Source of the DNA: Thioclava sp. ES.031
GTDB lineage: Bacteria > Pseudomonadota > Alphaproteobacteria > Rhodobacterales > Rhodobacteraceae
DNA: 64,000 nucleotides
Assembly (NCBI RefSeq): GCF_002563775.1
Contig: NZ_PDJO01000001.1
Coordinates: 3,350,501 to 3,414,500, forward strand
Direction of reading: 5' to 3'
The notes beneath the pieces were generated by a model. The model saw only the letters and a program-made list of their open reading frames with translations. It was not told the origin of the DNA and did no database searches. Both the position numbers and the translations under genes were made by a program. Positions 25,993 to 35,086 of the stretch are shown here, in pieces; position 1 is the first letter of the stretch, and each line of letters starts with the position of its first letter.

Positions 25993-27726
25993 TCAGCGCG
26001 ACAGCGGCAAAAGACGCAGCCCACCGGCCTCAAGCGCCATGATCCCGCTTGGGGCCAGCTGCATCTCACCGCGCTTGATCGCGGTGATGACAGGGGCCAG
26101 ATCGACGCGGAAGCGCGGCTCGCCCTGCGCATCGACGACGCTGCCCCAACCGATCGAATCCCACGCGCCGTTCGACTGCCGCAGCACATAGATCGCATCG
26201 CGGTCAGGCAGATGCAGCAGCACCATCGCCTCGTCACCGGGCACATCCGACAGGAAGTCGGCCTCGATCAAGGCGCAATTCGCCGCCGCCCCCTCGGCCG
26301 AGGCGCAAAGCCCCGCCGCAACCTCGGGCGCGCGCGCGCGGATCGCATCGAGCAACGCATCCTCGGGCACTTTCGCACCGGGCGGCAGCACGAGATCCCG
26401 GCGCAGCTGGGCGCGCGCGGCACTGGCACCCTCTGCCCCATCCGCAGACGGGCTCAGACGCGCCAAGGCCGTTGCGAGCGCGCGGTCATCACCGGCTTGC
26501 GTCTCCAACTCCGCGAAGGCGGCCTGCCCGGCAAGCCCCCAGTGGTTCTTCAAAGCGTAAAGCGGCAAGGCGCCCGCCGTAATGCGCCCCTCGCGATACA
26601 GCGCCAGTTGCGAGCGCGCAGCCACCCCGTTCGCATCCAGCACCGGCGTCAGCCATGCCAAAGCGGCAAGCAGGACGACACCCGCCATGGCGATATTGAT
26701 CCGCCGCAGACGCGCCATCCATCCGCGCCCCAGCAGCACCGACCCGGCATATCCCAGCGCATAGCCCGCCAGAAGCACGATCAGCACCGCCTGCGCCACG
26801 CGTCCCGGGGTCCAGCCTTGCGCGGTGACGCTTTGCCATCCGGTCCAGGCCGCCGCCCCGACCAGCACGGGCAGCACCAGCGCCAAGCCTTGAGCCGACA
26901 CGCGCAAGACCCGCGCCCGGACGGCACTTTCATCGTCGCGCTCAATGCCGATCGAGATCAGCGTCACCGCCGCCGCGGCCATCGCCAGCAGCGTCTCGAT
27001 CTGCGAGAACCCGATCAGCGAGACCTCCCCTCGGCGCGCAATGAACCCGGCCACGAAGATCACCGCGACCAGCAGAACGGGGGGCAGCAACAGCCTCAGA
27101 AGCCGCAGGATCAGGGTCGGAGAGATCATCTCCTCCAGCTCGGTCACCACGGCGAGCCCAAGCCCGAGAATGCCGCCCGACAAGGCAAAGGCGAACAGCT
27201 TCTCCCGCAGAAGCTGGCGCAGGAAATCGAGGTCCACGCTCTCGAGCAGGCGCGCCGAGAGGTACAGCACGAGCCAGACCATCCCGAGGAAAATAAACGC
27301 AGCCGCATAGCGCACCACGATATTCCACGCATGCAGGAACAGCGCCGGATAGTCGTTCCAGGCGCGCGTCCCGCCCTGCGCCACGGCCATCGCGAAGGGC
27401 ATCGGCAACAACGCCAGAACGGAGAGCGCGAGCAGCTCGTAAGGCATGTATCCCGCCAGCGTCTCGCTCGCAGCATAGCCAAGCGACGCCCACCATCCGA
27501 GCAGCGCGACCGGAACCGCAATCAGCGCCGCCGCCCCGAAGGCCCTGCGCCAGCCGATCTCGCCCAGCATCGCAAGCGCGGTCGCGAAGAACACCGTGCC
27601 CAGAACCGACACGCCGAATTGCCCATGCGCGTCAATCGGAAGCCGTTGCTGCAACTGGTTATCGAGCGCCCAGAAGAACATGCCCGCCAGCAGCCCAAGC
27701 AGAATATGTTGCAAACGTAGTTGCAT
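25993..27726 (-). CDS. DUF4153 multi-pass membrane protein
   Basis: A 577-residue protein with about ten to twelve hydrophobic segments in the first 370 residues and a soluble C-terminal region of about 200 residues rich in Ala/Asp/Glu. The N-terminal pattern (LLAGMFFWALDN, GEIGWRRAFGAAALIAVP, RYAAAFIFLGMVWLVLYLSARLL) fits DUF4153. Function unknown. ATG 27726 is preceded by GGAGAGG. It is followed by the H-NOX-like gene after 60 bp, so a shared transcript is possible. Confidence 0.75.
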   Translation of the reverse strand: MQLRLQHILLGLLAGMFFWALDNQLQQRLPIDAHGQFGVSVLGTVFFATALAMLGEIGWRRAFGAAALIAVPVALLGWWASLGYAASETLAGYMPYELLALSVLALLPMPFAMAVAQGGTRAWNDYPALFLHAWNIVVRYAAAFIFLGMVWLVLYLSARLLESVDLDFLRQLLREKLFAFALSGGILGLGLAVVTELEEMISPTLILRLLRLLLPPVLLVAVIFVAGFIARRGEVSLIGFSQIETLLAMAAAAVTLISIGIERDDESAVRARVLRVSAQGLALVLPVLVGAAAWTGWQSVTAQGWTPGRVAQAVLIVLLAGYALGYAGSVLLGRGWMARLRRINIAMAGVVLLAALAWLTPVLDANGVAARSQLALYREGRITAGALPLYALKNHWGLAGQAAFAELETQAGDDRALATALARLSPSADGAEGASAARAQLRRDLVLPPGAKVPEDALLDAIRARAPEVAAGLCASAEGAAANCALIEADFLSDVPGDEAMVLLHLPDRDAIYVLRQSNGAWDSIGWGSVVDAQGEPRFRVDLAPVITAIKRGEMQLAPSGIMALEAGGLRLLPLSR

Positions 27727-27777
27727 GCGTCCCTCTCCAGTCTTGCGCGAGGCTCCTCGCGCGTCTGACGCGCCTTG

Positions 27778-28482
27778 CTAGCCCGCGCGCTGTGCGAGCC
27801 AGTCGGGAAGCCCCCCGATATGATCGAGCACCGCATCGGCGAGCGGGGCCAGATCGGCCCGCTCCGCCGGTCCGCTCAGCACGCCGATCGCAATCATCCC
27901 CGCTGCGCGCGCCGCGTGCAGGTCATGCTGGCTGTCGCCGACCATCACGACCTCGGCCGGGTCCAGCCCCAGCGAATCCGCGAAGGCCAGAAGCGGCCGC
28001 GCCGTGGGTTTCGCCCCATGCCCGCTGTCATAGCCGATAATCCGGTCGAAAAGATCGGTGATGCCCGCCTGCGCGGCATGCGCCCGCGCCGAAGACTCGG
28101 CATCGTTCGTGCAAATGCCCAGCTGCAATCCGCGGCCGCGCAGATCGGACAGAAGCGCTGCAAGCGGCACCGGCTCTACCAGTGGCACGTCATGCGCCGC
28201 CTGCTCCAGTTCGAGCACCAGATCGTCGAGCGACCGTCCCGGAAGATGCGGCAACAGCAGTTCCGCCGCCTCCCGAACCGTGCCCGCGATCACCGGCGAA
28301 TGCGGCTCGAATTCTATCCGATCGAGGTCGAACCCGATCGCCGCGGCAAGCCTGCTGGCCTGCTCGGCATCCTTCGCCAACGCCTCGATCTGCAGCTTCG
28401 CCCACGCGCCCCATGTCGCGTCGAAGTCGAAAAGCGTACCGTCCTTGTCGAACAGCACTGCCCGTATCTTGCCGCCTGCCAT
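27778..28482 (-). CDS. HAD-family phosphatase, phosphoglycolate-phosphatase-like
   Basis: A 234-residue haloacid-dehalogenase hydrolase with a helical cap. The nucleophile motif is LFDKDGTLFDF, motif II is ICTND, motif III the lysine in GAKPTARPLL, and motif IV VGDSQHDLHAARAAG. The substrate cannot be told from the motifs; family members act on 2-phosphoglycolate or other small phosphoesters. No Calvin-cycle genes are near. It lies between DUF4153 and DUF3572 on the same strand. Confidence 0.87.
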   Translation of the reverse strand: MAGGKIRAVLFDKDGTLFDFDATWGAWAKLQIEALAKDAEQASRLAAAIGFDLDRIEFEPHSPVIAGTVREAAELLLPHLPGRSLDDLVLELEQAAHDVPLVEPVPLAALLSDLRGRGLQLGICTNDAESSARAHAAQAGITDLFDRIIGYDSGHGAKPTARPLLAFADSLGLDPAEVVMVGDSQHDLHAARAAGMIAIGVLSGPAERADLAPLADAVLDHIGGLPDWLAQRAG

Positions 28483-28527
28483 CTGCGATCTGCCTCCCTT
28501 TGCGGGCAGATTGCCTAAAGCTGAGCG

Positions 28528-28806
28528 TCAGGTCCAGTGGCGCAGATCGCCGCGCCCGAGAACCGCGCGCGCCTGCATCAGCGCCTCGGGCTGCACACCA
28601 AGGTCCTGCGCGCAATCCAGCACCACCTGATCGTCCTGCAGTACATGGTCGAGAACCCCTGCGAGGAAGTCCGGATCGCTCGCCTGCGCCCGCAAATCGT
28701 CCACGCTCGCCCCGGAATTGGCGAGGAACGCGCCGATCAGATCTTCGCGACCGGCAAGCCAGCCAAGGGTCTGCAACGCGAGCGTATGAGCGTTTTCTTG
28801 CCGCAT
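28528..28806 (-). CDS. DUF3572 family protein
   Basis: A 92-residue helical protein with the DUF3572 pattern ALQTLGWLAGREDLIGAFLANSG, then DPDFLAGVLDHVLQDDQVVLD. The family is restricted mainly to alphaproteobacteria and its function is unknown. The gene is divergent from the PleD-like regulator, with 143 bp between them; the shared promoter region may mean linked expression. Confidence 0.85.
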   Translation of the reverse strand: MRQENAHTLALQTLGWLAGREDLIGAFLANSGASVDDLRAQASDPDFLAGVLDHVLQDDQVVLDCAQDLGVQPEALMQARAVLGRGDLRHWT

Positions 28807-28949
28807 GACGGGTCCTTCTCTGCCGGGGGGAAACGCTTTGTTAACCTATCGACCGCTAAGGTCAAGAAAAGGCGCGATGAGAAGCTGGCGCAGTCGGGAA
28901 CCGCCCGATGCAAGCCGCACCGCGTCGGAGGTTGAAGGAGTAGCGTTAT

Positions 28950-30344
28950 ATGCCGGGATCGATCCTCATCGTGGATGATGTGGCGACCAATCGCATTGTG
29001 CTTAAGGCGAAGCTGACCGGCGCGCGCTACAACACTCTGCAAGCCGCAAGCGCGGCGGAGGCGCTCGCCCTCGCGGCCGCGCAACGGCCCGGGCTGATCC
29101 TGCTCGACGTCACCTTGCCCGACATGACCGGAGAGGGCCTTATCGCCCGGCTGCGGGCGGACCCGCGGACCCGGCGCATCCCGATCATCGCGATGACGGG
29201 GCGCGACACGCCGGAGCTGCGCGTGACGCTGCTGCAGGCCGGGGCGAATGAGGTGCTGGCCAAACCCTTCGACGAACTTGTGCTCCTCGCCCGTTTGCGC
29301 AGCCTGATACGCGCCCATGTCGGCGACGAGGATTCGGCGCTGCGCGAGCAGACCTGCCGGGAACTCGGCTTCGCAGAAGCCGCGAGCGACTTCGTCCCTC
29401 TCGCACGGATCGCTCTGATCGCGCCCAACCCGTCCGAGGGACTGCGCTGGAAATCCGCGCTTGCGCCCCTGCTGACGACAAATCGGATCCTGCTGACCAG
29501 TTACGATCAGCCCTGCGGCGACGATCCCACGCGTCGCGCCCCCGATCTATTCGTGATCGGCGCGGACCTCGCGCATCGCGGCGATGGGCTAAGGCTGATG
29601 TCGGAATTGCGCTCGCATCCGGAAACACGCCATGCGGCAATCCTGATCGCCAGCCAACCCGACGCGCGCGAGACGCAAGCCAGCGCGCTCGATCTGGGCG
29701 CGGATGACCTGCTGCCCGCCGAGATGTCCACACCGCTCGCAGCAAAGGAAGCCGCACTTCGGATCGGCGCGCAGCTGCGCCGCAAGCGCCTCTCGGATCA
29801 GTTGCGTCTCTCGGTCGATGAAGGTCTGCGTCTTGCGCTGGTCGATCCGCTGACCGGGCTGCATAATCGTCGCTACGTGAATGCGCATCTGTCGCGCATG
29901 TCCGACCGCGCGCGCCGCACCGGCCACGGCTATGCGGTGATGCTGCTCGACCTCGACCGTTTCAAATCAGTGAACGACACCTATGGCCACGGCGCGGGCG
30001 ACGAAGTGCTGGCGAGTATCGCCCGCCATCTGCGCCAAAGCCTGCGCGACGTCGATCTCATCGGCCGCATCGGCGGCGAGGAGTTTCTCGTGGCGCTGCC
30101 CGACAGCTCTCTGGTCGAGAGCTGCCGAATCTCGGAACGGCTCCGGCACGAAATCGCACAGAGCAAGATCACGCTGCCCGACGGACAAATGACGCAGGTC
30201 ACCATTTCGATCGGCCTCGCCTTCGGCGGCACACGCCATGACGACCCTCAGCATCTTATCGACGAAGCCGATGCAGCGCTTCTCTGCGCCAAGGGAAGCG
30301 GTCGAAACCAAGTCTCCCTCGCCCAGCACACAAACGCGGCCTGA
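28950..30344 (+). CDS. pleD: PleD-like response regulator diguanylate cyclase
   Basis: A 464-residue protein with a receiver (phospho-acceptor D53 in LLDVTLP, lysine in LAKPF), a second degenerate receiver (about 150-275) and a GGDEF domain. The active site reads GGEEF (375-379) with I-site RDVD (366-369) five residues before. This is the architecture of Caulobacter PleD, which makes c-di-GMP when phosphorylated during the swarmer-to-stalked transition. Divergent DUF3572 is its neighbour. It is the second GGDEF protein within 7 kb. The name is given by domain order; the kinase partner is not in the window. Confidence 0.9.
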   Translation: MPGSILIVDDVATNRIVLKAKLTGARYNTLQAASAAEALALAAAQRPGLILLDVTLPDMTGEGLIARLRADPRTRRIPIIAMTGRDTPELRVTLLQAGANEVLAKPFDELVLLARLRSLIRAHVGDEDSALREQTCRELGFAEAASDFVPLARIALIAPNPSEGLRWKSALAPLLTTNRILLTSYDQPCGDDPTRRAPDLFVIGADLAHRGDGLRLMSELRSHPETRHAAILIASQPDARETQASALDLGADDLLPAEMSTPLAAKEAALRIGAQLRRKRLSDQLRLSVDEGLRLALVDPLTGLHNRRYVNAHLSRMSDRARRTGHGYAVMLLDLDRFKSVNDTYGHGAGDEVLASIARHLRQSLRDVDLIGRIGGEEFLVALPDSSLVESCRISERLRHEIAQSKITLPDGQMTQVTISIGLAFGGTRHDDPQHLIDEADAALLCAKGSGRNQVSLAQHTNAA

Positions 30345-30454
30345 CCCGAAATAGAAGGGTCACGCCGCGCTTGGGCAGGTGATCAGACTGAGGGTTGGCG
30401 AATTTTCAAACGGCAAACGGCCGCGCCCCCTTGGGCGCGCCCACCCACCTGACC

Positions 30455-30961
30455 TCACGGCTTGGGCTTTGGGGCGTCCTCGCGGTCCTTCTTGCGCTTG
30501 TCGAACCGCGCAGCCCCCTCGCGAAGACGCTCGGCAAAGCTGTGCCGCGACTCGGCGCTCATCGCGTCGAGCCGGTCGAGGATCAGCTGCTCGCCGATAT
30601 CGACCCGCTGCACCGTCCGCGCCTTGTGCCGCTCGAGCAGCTCGGCCACCTGCGCGCGGTCCCATGGCTCCGCATCGATCGCAGCGATCAGCGCCGTCAT
30701 ATCGCTGCGCGCCTGCCGCCGCATATCGCGGAACTCCGAGCCGCGCGCCTGCGCCGCCTTGCGCAGCGCATCGCGATCTTCCGGACTCAGCGCCCCGGTG
30801 AACGCGCCGAGGCTGACATCGCCCACGACCGGGCGCGGCGGATGCCGCTCATGCGCAATCCAGCCGCCGATGAAGAACCCCAGCAAAAGCAGGTTCAGCA
30901 CCGCCGACCCTATCAGCGCCCAGCGCAATCCCCGGCCATTTCGCGTCTCGGCAGCCGACAT
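30455..30961 (-). CDS. Periplasmic heavy-metal-sensor-like protein (Spy/CpxP-type, membrane anchored)
   Basis: A 168-residue protein with one N-terminal membrane helix (about 13-36) and a helical periplasmic part with LSPEDRDALRKAAQARG and a second related helix block. This fits the Metal_resist/periplasmic heavy metal sensor family. Its start (ATG 30961) overlaps the stop of the putative anti-sigma gene (TGATG). Third gene of an ECF sigma operon, so it may modulate sigma release in response to envelope or metal stress. Confidence 0.75.
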   Translation of the reverse strand: MSAAETRNGRGLRWALIGSAVLNLLLLGFFIGGWIAHERHPPRPVVGDVSLGAFTGALSPEDRDALRKAAQARGSEFRDMRRQARSDMTALIAAIDAEPWDRAQVAELLERHKARTVQRVDIGEQLILDRLDAMSAESRHSFAERLREGAARFDKRKKDREDAPKPKP

Positions 30962-31383
30962 CAGAACCCTCCTTCATCGGCGAAGGCGAAGGTTTCGCCC
31001 TCGGGCAGCAGGTTGACCGTGCCGAGGCTCTCGGTCGTGCTGCTGGCGTAAAACGGGCTGAGCGCGCCGATCTCGTCGGCCCCCACGAAGCCGATCCAGA
31101 CACCGGCCAGAGCGGCCGTGACCAGACCGCCCATCGGAGCCCAGCCGCCGAACGCGCCGCGAAGCGCGTCCCAGATACCGGCCAAGACGTCAGGCCTGTC
31201 GGGCGCTGCAGCCGGGGCGGAACGTGCAAATTCCGCTTGCTCCGCCTCCGCATCGGCCAGAACCCGGGCGAGGAACCCCGCCTCGGGCTCGGGCCCGCCC
31301 GCCGCGCGCGCCTCGCCGAAAAGCGTCTCCAGCGCCGCGTCGTCCAACGCGTCCGTCTCGCGATCCATGCGTTTGTCAGTCAT
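30961..31383 (-). CDS. Putative anti-sigma factor, membrane-anchored
   Basis: A 140-residue protein with an acidic helical N-terminal half and a single membrane segment (about 95-112, MGGLVTAALAGVWIGFVGA), then a short periplasmic tail. No zinc-binding HxxxCxxC motif is visible, so it is not a ZAS-type anti-sigma. The call rests on topology and on position: ATG 31383 overlaps the end of the ECF sigma gene by eight bases (ATGACTGA), the classic sigma/anti-sigma junction. Confidence 0.65.
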   Translation of the reverse strand: MTDKRMDRETDALDDAALETLFGEARAAGGPEPEAGFLARVLADAEAEQAEFARSAPAAAPDRPDVLAGIWDALRGAFGGWAPMGGLVTAALAGVWIGFVGADEIGALSPFYASSTTESLGTVNLLPEGETFAFADEGGF

Positions 31384-31960
31384 CGCCAAACCCCAATTTC
31401 TCTCGCTGCCCCCGAAGCAGCTTGCTCAAAGCGCGTTTTCCACGCGCTGTCAGACTTTCTACGGCCTCGACGCCAGTTTCCATCGCGGCAGCGATCTCGG
31501 GATTGGACAAACCGTCGATATGTCGCAGTGTCACCGCGATCCGCTGCCGTTCCGGCAATTGCTCCAGCGCCGCTTCCAGCGCGGCCACACGGTCGCGCGC
31601 GATCAACTCGTCCAGCGCGCTCGCGCGGTCATCGGCCACCTCGGGCGCTTCATCCAGCCCCACGCCGCGGCGCTTGCGCAGCCGGTCCGTCGCGAGGTTG
31701 GCCACCACCCGGTAAAGCCATGTCGAGACCTTCGCCTCGCCGGCGCGCCACTCCGGCGCGATCTTCCAGAGCCGCAAAAGCCCTTCCTGCGCGACATCCT
31801 CGGCCTCGGCCGCATCGCGCAGATAGCGATAGGCGAGCCGGTAGGCCAAGGGCCCGAAGCGCAGCGTCAATGCCCGCGCCGCCGCCGGGTCGCCCTGCGC
31901 GTAAAGCTCCAACAGAGCCTCGTCCGAAGCCTCGTTCATCGCATCCAGTGCCATCGTCAT
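31376..31960 (-). CDS. ECF RNA polymerase sigma factor
   Basis: A 194-residue sigma-70 family protein of ECF type. Region 2 contains RLAYRYLRDAAEAEDVAQEGLLRLWK and VSTWLYRVVANLATDRLRKRR; region 4 contains LPERQRIAVTLRHIDGLSNPEIAAAM. Regions 1 and 3 are absent as usual. It heads a three-gene operon with the putative anti-sigma and the metal-sensor-like protein. An EF-hand protein gene lies just upstream on the same strand and may be part of the same response. Confidence 0.92.
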   Translation of the reverse strand: MTMALDAMNEASDEALLELYAQGDPAAARALTLRFGPLAYRLAYRYLRDAAEAEDVAQEGLLRLWKIAPEWRAGEAKVSTWLYRVVANLATDRLRKRRGVGLDEAPEVADDRASALDELIARDRVAALEAALEQLPERQRIAVTLRHIDGLSNPEIAAAMETGVEAVESLTARGKRALSKLLRGQREKLGFGDD

Positions 31961-32008
31961 TCCGTCAAAGGCCTAGCCTGCTTTCCCTGCGCATGCAATT
32001 TGACATGC

Positions 32009-32041
32009 AGCCGGGGCGCTTTGCCGCGCCCCGGCTCTTTT
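32009..32041. terminator. Strong hairpin between EF-hand gene and ECF sigma operon
   Basis: AGCCGGGGCGC (32009-32019) pairs perfectly with GCGCCCCGGCT (32026-32036) around a 6-base loop. The T-rich side (CTTTT) is on the plus strand, although both flanking genes are on the minus strand. It may still separate the EF-hand transcript from the sigma operon, or stabilise a 3' end. Confidence 0.5.
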
Positions 32042-32054
32042 CACTGCTCGAAAC

Positions 32055-32897
32055 TCAGTTCGTGGATCGGCCCGAGCCATCCGCCGGACCGTTGCCCGGA
32101 CCTTGACCTTGGCCAGCCCCGGTGCCCGGCTGCATCGGCGGCGTGCCCATCGGACCCTGACCCATCGGGCCGTCACCTTGCATCATCCGCCCGTAGCCGT
32201 CGCGGTCGCCGTTCCACCCCATACGGTCATGGCCATGGCGATCCCCTTTGCCCATGCGGTCATGGCCGTGGTAATCGCCCTTGCCCATCCGGCCATGGTC
32301 GCGGCGGTCGCTCATCCGCTGCATGAAACGTTTGGCCATCTGCATCTCGTCGGCACTGATCGCCCCGTCATTGTTGCGATCCATCCGGTCGAACATGCGC
32401 GTCGGCATCGGATGCGCCATCAGTTCGGCGGCCGACAGCTCGCCATCGCCATTGCTGTCCTGCGCGGCGAAGCGCGCTTTCACGCGGGCCTCGATGCGGG
32501 CTTTCACCTTGGCCATCTCGGAATTGACGAGCTCTTCCTGCGAGATCATCCCGTCGCCATTGGCGTCGAGCGCCTCAGCGTCGGCGGCCCGCTTGGCCTG
32601 GATTTCGTCCATCGTCACCTGACCGTCGCCATTGGTGTCGAAGCGGCTGATGTCGAAGCCGAAGCCGCGCCCGTCTTGATCGCGCATCGCGCCGGGCTGC
32701 ATGTTCTGCCCCATACCATTGGCGGGGCCATTGCCAGCACCGTTGCCCGGTCCGTTGCCCGGCCCATTCCCGGGCATGACCTGCTGTCCCTGCATCTGGC
32801 TGCCGTTCTGGTTTTGCGCCACCACCGGCATCGCGAGGGTGATCGCGCTGCCTGCGAGGATTGCCGCGACGAGGGTCTGCCTGTTCATGACTTTCAT
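32055..32897 (-). CDS. Secreted EF-hand protein
   Basis: A 280-residue exported protein. A signal peptide (about 1-27, ending MPVVAQ) precedes an Asn/Gly/Pro low-complexity segment (GNGPGNGPGNGAGNG), then four EF-hand loops: DTNGDGQVTMDE, DANGDGMISQEE, DSNGDGELSAAE and DRNNDGAISADE. The C-terminal third repeats HGHDRMGKGD-like units rich in His, Met and Asp, suited to binding soft metals as well as calcium. ATG 32897 follows AGGAG. It lies just upstream of the ECF sigma operon. Confidence 0.88.
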   Translation of the reverse strand: MKVMNRQTLVAAILAGSAITLAMPVVAQNQNGSQMQGQQVMPGNGPGNGPGNGAGNGPANGMGQNMQPGAMRDQDGRGFGFDISRFDTNGDGQVTMDEIQAKRAADAEALDANGDGMISQEELVNSEMAKVKARIEARVKARFAAQDSNGDGELSAAELMAHPMPTRMFDRMDRNNDGAISADEMQMAKRFMQRMSDRRDHGRMGKGDYHGHDRMGKGDRHGHDRMGWNGDRDGYGRMMQGDGPMGQGPMGTPPMQPGTGAGQGQGPGNGPADGSGRSTN

Positions 32898-33085
32898 TCG
32901 AAACTCCTGTTCTCGCTGCCACGGCACGTCTCGCGCCGTCGATGTCTGTCCAAACGGCGCATGCGCAGCATTCCGTCGCTAAATTCACGCATCCGTGATA
33001 GACCCGCCGGACTTTCCATCCGCCCCGGCTGCCGCCATACTGCCCCGCGAACGGGCGGAGAGAGACCGCCACAAGGGAGAGCGCA

Positions 33086-33487
33086 ATGCAGTCGCATGAC
33101 GAGTATCACGATGACCGCCCGCTGGGCCGCTCGATCGGGCGGGGCCTGCGCTGCCGCTGCCCGGCTTGCGGCAAGGGGCGGATTTTGCACAGTTATCTCA
33201 AAGTGCGCGATACCTGCCCGTCCTGCGGCGAGGACCTCTCGCATCAGCGCGCCGATGACGGCCCGGCCTATCTGACGATCCTGATCGTCGGCCATCTCGC
33301 GATTCCGATGATGGCGGCCTATTTCATCGCCTTCCGCCCCGGCCCGTGGGAGATGATCTGGATTTTCGGCATCGGCTCGATGGTGCTCTCGGCGGTGCTT
33401 TTGCCGCTGATGAAGGGGATGCTGGTGGGCATCCAATGGTCGCGCCGGATGCATGGTTTTGGCGAAGGCGAAATCGTCCATGAATGA
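33086..33487 (+). CDS. DUF983 membrane protein with zinc-ribbon
   Basis: A 133-residue protein. The N-terminus has two CxxC pairs (CPACGKGRI and CPSCGEDL), forming a likely zinc ribbon, followed by two membrane helices (about 60-80 and 88-108). This is the DUF983 pattern, common in alphaproteobacteria; function unknown. The NUDIX gene start overlaps its end by eight bases. Confidence 0.88.
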   Translation: MQSHDEYHDDRPLGRSIGRGLRCRCPACGKGRILHSYLKVRDTCPSCGEDLSHQRADDGPAYLTILIVGHLAIPMMAAYFIAFRPGPWEMIWIFGIGSMVLSAVLLPLMKGMLVGIQWSRRMHGFGEGEIVHE

Positions 33488-34187
33488 CACGAGCCCCCCG
33501 GCCGACAAAACCGCGCTACGTGACGCGGCCAGCGTGATCGTCCTGCGCCGTGACGCGAATACGACCCCGAGCGTGCTGATGGGCCAGCGCGGTGCGGGGG
33601 CGGCCTTCATGCCGTCGAAATACGTCTTTCCGGGCGGCGCGCTCGACGCCACGGATTGGGAGGTGCCCTTCGCCTCTCCCCTGCCCGCGCCCGATCACGC
33701 GCGGCTCGAGGCCGATGCGCCCGAGGGGATCGGCGCGGCTCTGGCCGCCGCCGCTCTTCGCGAGCTGTGGGAAGAGACCGGACTGGTGCTGGGCGAGAAA
33801 TCCGTCTGGCCCGGCGCGGTGCCGACCGATTGGCAGGGCTTTGCCGATCTGGGCTTTCTGCCCTCGGCGGCCAATCTGCATTTCGTGTTCCGCGCGATCA
33901 CGCCGCCGGGCCGCCCGCGCCGCTTCGATGCGCGGTTCTTCCTGATCGATGCGGGTGCGATCCAGGGCGATCTCGACGATTTCTCGCGCGCCTGCGACGA
34001 GCTTTCGCATCTGCATTGGGTGCCCCTGCCCGAGGCGCGAGCGCTGAACCTGCCCTTCATCACCGAAGTGGTTCTGGCCGAAATCGCCGCCCTCATCACC
34101 ACCAAACACGCGCTTGGCACGCCGCATTCGGTGCCGTTCTTCGACAATCGTGGGCCGCGATCGGAGTTCCGGCGGATCGGGCTTTAA
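33480..34187 (+). CDS. NUDIX hydrolase
   Basis: A 235-residue NUDIX-family protein. The Nudix box is recognisable around AALRELWEETGLVLG, with an insertion between the usual G and the box; the region FPGGALDATD precedes it. Substrates of this longer class include CoA or nucleotide diphosphates, which cannot be separated by eye. ATG 33480 overlaps the DUF983 gene, so translation is coupled. The 3' end overlaps the convergent DMT gene by four bases. Confidence 0.85.
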   Translation: MNDTSPPADKTALRDAASVIVLRRDANTTPSVLMGQRGAGAAFMPSKYVFPGGALDATDWEVPFASPLPAPDHARLEADAPEGIGAALAAAALRELWEETGLVLGEKSVWPGAVPTDWQGFADLGFLPSAANLHFVFRAITPPGRPRRFDARFFLIDAGAIQGDLDDFSRACDELSHLHWVPLPEARALNLPFITEVVLAEIAALITTKHALGTPHSVPFFDNRGPRSEFRRIGL

Positions 34188-35086
34188 CGTCCGGCCAGCA
34201 CGATCACGATCAGCGACACCACGACGAGCGCGATGCCCACCCCTTCGCGCTTGTGCAGCCGCTCGTGGAAGACCAGCGCCGAGGCGAGCAGCGTGAAGAC
34301 GATCTCCACCTGGCCCAGCGCGCGCACGAAGGCCGCGTTTTGCAGCGAAAACGCGGTGAACCAGCCCGCCGAGCCCAGAACGCCGGTGATCCCCACCAGC
34401 ACCGTGCGCCGCCACGCGCCGAACACGCGGGTCAATTCGCCCGGCTCGCGCAGTCGCAGGTAAAGCCCCATGCCGAGCGATTGCGCGAATGTCGCGCAAG
34501 CCAGCGCGACGATGGCGCGGGCGAAGAAGTCGAGCGGTTCCAACTCCAGCGTCGCGCCGCGATAGAAGATCGACGACAGGCCGAACAGCGCCCCCGCCCC
34601 GACGCCGTAGAGCGCCGCACGCGGGTTGAAGCCGCCTTCGGGCGGCTTGGTCAGGAACAGCACCCCCGCCAGTCCGATCGCGATCCCGATCCAGCCGATG
34701 GGGCCCACGAATTCGCCAAGGATGATCGCGGAGAACAGCGCGACCTGCACCGTCTCGGTCTTGGTGAAGGCCACGCCCACCGCGAAATTGCGCAAGCCGA
34801 ACAGCGCCACCGTCAGGAAGGTCGCCGCCACCTGCGCCGCCCCGCCCGCGATAACGAAGCCCCAGAAGGGGCCGCTCAGATGCGGCCATGGCGTGCCGGT
34901 CGCAGCCAGAAAGCCCAGCGCCGTCACCGCTGCGAGCGGGAAGCCAAACAGAAAGCGTGAAAACGTCGCGCCGCCCACCGAGAGCTGCGCCCCCGCCAGC
35001 AGCTTTTGCAGCATGAAGCGGATGGTCTGAACGGCCGCCGCGAACAGCGTCACCCAGACCCAGAGATGCACCGGCGCGTCGCTCAC
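34184..35086 (-). CDS. EamA/DMT-family transporter
   Basis: A 300-residue inner-membrane protein with ten predicted helices in two EamA-like halves. The N-terminal half has the GGATFSRFLFGFPLAAV region and the second half shows SIFYRGATLELEP and GVLGSAGWFTAFSLQNAA. Members export small metabolites; the substrate is unknown. It starts at GTG 35086, overlapping the lipocalin stop (GTGA), and belongs to a chain with the lipocalin, a cysteine-rich lipoprotein and an aldo/keto reductase. Confidence 0.85.
   Translation of the reverse strand: MSDAPVHLWVWVTLFAAAVQTIRFMLQKLLAGAQLSVGGATFSRFLFGFPLAAVTALGFLAATGTPWPHLSGPFWGFVIAGGAAQVAATFLTVALFGLRNFAVGVAFTKTETVQVALFSAIILGEFVGPIGWIGIAIGLAGVLFLTKPPEGGFNPRAALYGVGAGALFGLSSIFYRGATLELEPLDFFARAIVALACATFAQSLGMGLYLRLREPGELTRVFGAWRRTVLVGITGVLGSAGWFTAFSLQNAAFVRALGQVEIVFTLLASALVFHERLHKREGVGIALVVVSLIVIVLAGR

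Noticed and set aside
32195..32310. Short repeated units that might be a CRISPR or VNTR
   Set aside because: The repeats encode degenerate in-frame HGHDRMGKGD-type units of the EF-hand protein and lack regular spacers.
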